In this document: piece by piece, positions 60,321 to 64,000 of the stretch
Layout of the letters: each line of letters starts with the position of its first letter
Numbering within the stretch: position 1 is the stretch's first letter
DNA from: Cryptomeria japonica
Taxonomy: Eukaryota; Streptophyta; Pinopsida; Cupressales; Cupressaceae
Direction: 5' to 3'
NCBI RefSeq assembly: GCF_030272615.1
Contig: NC_081405.1
Location: forward strand, 161,512,194-161,576,193
Length of the DNA: 64,000 nt
Notes under the pieces: generated by a model
Told to the model about the DNA's origin: nothing
Databases searched by the model: none
Seen by the model: the letters and a program-made list of their open reading frames with translations, nothing else
Made by a program: the position numbers and the translations under genes

Positions 60321-61085
60321 TAATTGTAATAGCACAATCTATAGTACGAGTAGTCAAATCATGATGGATAGCAACAAAATGGGAGCCATCAATCTTGAAG
60401 CAGTCACCGGTGAGGAGGGACCTCGAGGAGATCAGTCCAAATTGGTCAGCAAGAGTTAACACAACAGAAACACACAGATATGATGCAGGCAATGCATAAC
60501 AGATAGTTTAATTGCATGAAAGTCAATTACATCCAATTGGTAACAACTGGGTTACAACTTACCGGCACACATGCCTAGTAGAATAGGTCACATCGGGACC
60601 TTGAATCGAAATATCTATCTTCTAGGCATAGTCTATCTGTGTGATACTTCTTGATTCTTTGAGTTGATTGATTCATTCTAAAGCATGATTACAAATATAT
60701 ATATATATATATATATCAATCCAAAGGATCCCGTAGGCCCGTGCAAAATGAACAAGGTTGGCCTTCACCAAGAGATTCCTCCAGACAATCCAAAGGATTA
60801 AATGCAAAAGGTCGGCCACATGCCAAGCAGCATCAATATCAACATCCAAGGCTCTGCAAGCTTTGGAATGGGTTCCAGTAGATCACTAGAATAGGTCTCA
60901 TGCAATCGGTAACAAAGGAACCACTGGTAACAAGAAACTATCAAGGAAACCAGTAGCGATATCTTGTTGGAAAGTGATCCAAATGAGATGCAGTTAGAAA
61001 GAAAATAGTATGATCAAGTATTCAAGTAAGATCCAACTCCATAGGAATCGATGAGCCAAGACCGGGATGCACAGAAAAAAAAAAA
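60321..61085 (-). repeat. 3' LTR-like region of the chromovirus
   Basis: Non-coding DNA after the pol end, with a (TA)n run at 60694-60716 and a poly-A run at 61075-61086. No second LTR in the window, so both boundaries are unresolved. Confidence 0.45.
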
Positions 61086-61129
61086 AATGTTTTTGGTTGA
61101 TGCAAGATTGTTGTGAACTGGGGATGCTT

Positions 61130-64000
61130 TTGCATTAGACATCCGGGGTTGATAAAAAGTGAGCCTCTCGCTTTGCTGGGATCAGAGGGAAACCAAGGCA
61201 ATGTACCTCTGCCTAATAAATCCAAGATGAATCCTCCACTGGTATGTTCTTCCACTTCACAAGATAATCTTTGTACTAACTGCTTCGTGTACTATGCCCA
61301 ATCCTACTATCCAAAATCTCTTCAATCTGATCTGGTTCCTTCCTGGGAAATTCTCTCTCGAAGTCTACAATATTGTCCTCACTAAATATTGGTTCATGGT
61401 ACTCATGAAGATCTTCAATGTTGAATATAGGTGAAATACTTAGACTATCCAGTAGCTCCATCTCATATGCATTTCCAGAACTAAACTTTCTCAAGATCTT
61501 ACAAGGTCCAAACTTCTTCATCTGCAACTTATTGTAAGTTCCAACTAAGAATCTCTCTTTTCTCAAATAGACCATCACTTCATTGACAACTTCAAATTCA
61601 TTATGTCTCCTCTTCTCATCTTCCTTCTACTTGTATTTTCTATTCATGTCTTCCAAATGTTGTTTAACCTGAATATGCAATGTTTCCATGTGATCTGCAA
61701 ATTCTTCTTCTTCTGAACTCTTTCGGTCTTCACTGCTAATGTCTCTCAATTCTGCTATTCCTTTAGGATGCACTCTGGTAATAATCTCAAAAGGTGTTTT
61801 TTCGGTACTTCTATTCACTAAATTGTTATAGGAAAAATCTTCTTGTGCAAGGATCAAATCCCAACTTCCGGTTTTATCTCTCACTAAACATCTTAACAAG
61901 TTTCCCAAACTCTGGTTAACTACTTCTGTCTGTCTATCAGTCTGTGGATGAAAAGTAGAACTGAACTTCAAATTTGTCTTCATCTTCTTCCAAAGTGTTC
62001 TCCAAAAATAGCCAACAAACTTAGTGTCTTTGTCTAAAACTATGCTCTTAGGTAATCCATGCAATCTTACCACTTCCTTGAAAATAAGGTCTGCTACATG
62101 TAATGCATCTAATTTCTTCTTACAAGGTATGACATGAGCCATCTTTGAAAATCTATCCACTACCACAAAAATAGAATCATTCCCTCTCAATGTCTTAGTT
62201 AAGTCAAGTACAAAATCTACACTTATATCCTCCCAAGGTCTTACAGCAACTGTCAAAGGTTTATACAATCCCACATTCTGACTACTACCTTTTGCAACTA
62301 TGCTTCTGTTTTATCAGGTTCTCTCTCATGGAACTTTTAGGTATGCACAATTGAACTCCCTTAAATAACATCCCATCCTAAATGAAGTAATCCAACCATT
62401 TTCTCCTATCAACCATAACTGGTTCTCCACATGCTTTCCAAGGTTTTGCAAAATCTGGGTCTTCATCATACAAGGTCTTCAAATTTTCAAAACCTAATAC
62501 TGTCACTATCATTTTTGTCACCAAATTTCTTCTCCTACTCAATGCATCATCAACTTTGTTAGATTTTCCACTTCTATGTTTCAACACAAAGGTGTAACTC
62601 TGCAAGAACTCTACCCATCTCATAAGTCTTTGATTCAACTTACTCTGACTGTTCAAATATTGTAAGGCTTGATGATCTGTATAGAGCACAAACTCCTTAG
62701 GTAGCAAGTAATGTCTCCATTTCTTCAAGGCTTGAATTATGGCATAAAATTCATGATCATATACTGAATATCTCTTCCAGGCATCATTCAATTTCTCACT
62801 GAAATATGCTATTTCTCTCCCTTCTTGACTCAAAAATGCTCCTATTGTTGTTCCACTTGCATCACAATCCACTTGAAATACCTTATTAAAATCCGGTAAA
62901 GCCAACACAAGCTGCTCAGTCACTTTCTATTTCAACAACTCAAAACTTTTGTTTGCTCCGGTAGTCCACTTGAATTCTATCCTATCTCCCCTCATGGTCT
63001 TAGTCATAGGATTACAAACTGAACTGAAATTTCTAATAAACTTCTAGTAAAAACTAGCCAATCCATGAAATGTTATTACCTCTCCAATGCTTTCTGGTGT
63101 AGGCCACTCAATAATGGCTTTCAGTTTCTCAAGGTCCATCTTCAAACCATCCTTAGATATCACAAAGCCCAAATAGACTAACTCATCCTTCATGAAAGTG
63201 CACTTCTTGATATTGATTATTAACTTTTCTTCTCTCAACCTCTGCAAAACTTGTTTTAACTGCAACAAATGCTCCTCTTTTGTCTTACTGAAAATCAGAA
63301 TGTCATCCAAGTACACAATAACAAAGTTACCCAAGAATTTCTTCAAAACCTCATTCATCAACCTCATGAAAGTACTTAGTGCATTAGTACTAAATGCTGT
63401 CTTCCATTCATCACCTTCTATGATCCTAATCTGATAATACCCACTCTTCAAATCTATCTTTGTAAAGTACTTTGCTCCACTCAAACAATCCATTATGTTA
63501 TCCATCCTAGCTAAGGGAAATCAATATTTCACTGTGATCTTGTTTATTGCTCTTGAATTAGTACACATCCTCCATTCTCCATTCTTCTTAGGTGCTAATA
63601 CTGTTGGTACTACAAAAGGGACTAGAATTTCCCTGATCAAACCTTTCTTCAATAACTCTTGCACTTGTCTATTTAGTTCTTCATTCTCTGCCTGTGTTAA
63701 CCGGTCTATAGCTTTGTTAGGCAAACTAGCTCTGGGAACTAAGTCCATGCAATGACTAATACTTCTAACATGTGTCAATCCATCAGGTACATTATTTGAA
63801 ATGATGTCCCTATACTCTGTCAGCAAACTTCTTATCTTTGTCAAGTGTTCTCCTTCTGGTTCTAGTCTCTCAGTCTTCTTAGGAATTAAGGCAAAACACA
63901 CATTCTCATGTCTCAGTCCATCCATGAACTTCCTTCTATGTACTTGATAGATTATGGTATTTGTACAAAATTCATTCTTCAAAGGTTCCTCCAAAGGCAA
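61130..64000 (-). pseudogene. chromovirus pol: RT, RNase H, integrase, chromodomain
   Basis: Reverse transcriptase: LIREILVPFVVPTVLAPKK near 63630, [13 protein letters not shown] near 63465-63425, catalytic [13 protein letters not shown] near 63330-63292. An in-frame gap between EWKTAF and TNALSTFMR near 63395 removes about 15 residues including the MPFGL motif. RNase H (62923-62378): VDCDASGTTIGAFLSQEG, VYDHEFYAIIQALKKWRHYL, TDHQALQYL. Integrase (62274-61627): SVDFVLDLTKT, VLDKDTKFVG and FHPQTDRQTEVVN supply the D, D and E. C-terminal part 61578-61276 ends STRSS-stop; in the same frame KDYLVKWKNIPVEDSSWIY follows (61268-61212), the chromodomain signature, then another stop. Stops at 63518, 63044, about 62370, 61627 and 61276. 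Decayed. Confidence 0.88.

Larger units (their letters stand above)
60321..64000 (-). mobile_element. chromovirus-type Ty3/gypsy element, 3' part
   Basis: Minus-strand protease-end, reverse transcriptase, RNase H, integrase and a chromodomain-like tail, followed by LTR-like non-coding DNA. The 5' half lies right of the window. A chromodomain after integrase marks the chromovirus branch. Confidence 0.85.

Overview
The window looks like intergenic, transposon-packed nuclear DNA of a large-genome seed plant, and a gymnosperm is my guess. Evidence for this: plant-type Ty1/copia and Ty3/gypsy retrotransposons, a plant L1-type LINE with a DUF4283-like ORF1, plant-style tRNA-Met primer sites, a hAT-like non-autonomous element, old and nested insertions, and AT-rich spacers. 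I see no intact host gene, rRNA, tRNA or CRISPR array. The species assignment is inference only.

Layout. 1-5698: 3' part of a copia element on the plus strand (gag-pol with six in-frame stops, then the 3' LTR). 5740-6547: copy 1 of a dispersed AT-rich repeat. 6548-6870: remnant of a two-exon defensin-like gene on the minus strand (signal-peptide exon, 98-bp intron, truncated mature exon, TATA box). 6873-33067: a 26-kb gypsy complex, LTR-internal-LTR-internal-LTR, that landed in that TATA box (outer duplication atagt/atagc). Its first internal unit carries a 4562-bp solo LTR (9245-13806, target duplication caaga). Its second carries a minus-strand Tork/Tnt1-like copia complex (20523-31652, target duplication gtctt), which is again LTR-internal-LTR-internal-LTR. 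Upstream DNA of the defensin-like gene resumes at 33068.

33710-34244 is a decayed unknown ORF. 34245-40118 is a minus-strand gypsy element with gag and protease but no reverse transcriptase. 40119-40425 is a copia LTR fragment. 41236-42070 is a hAT-like element with 17-bp inverted ends and an 8-bp duplication. 42851-48596 is a decayed minus-strand LINE. 48597-49600 is a four-unit tandem array. 49845-50681 is copy 2 of the dispersed repeat, split by a complete gag-protease-only LTR element (50682-55475, duplication aatta). 55908-56454 is a nearly perfect foldback element. 56590-57700 and 59400-59956 hold a degenerate repeated module. 59957-60320 is a 216-bp-period duplication. 60321-64000 is a minus-strand chromovirus-type gypsy element that runs off the right edge.

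How the parts relate. The insertions are strictly nested, so relative ages can be read: defensin-like gene, then gypsy complex in its promoter, then solo LTR and copia complex inside the gypsy units. Nearly every coding region is dead, mostly by nonsense changes rather than frameshifts. The most unusual signals are the two nested LTR-sharing dimers, a 34-bp copy of the copia LTR/primer-site junction inside its own reverse transcriptase frame, the complete gag-protease-only element with its empty site visible elsewhere in the window, the promoter hit in the defensin-like gene, and strong one-strand enrichment of ACCGAG in the first copia element.
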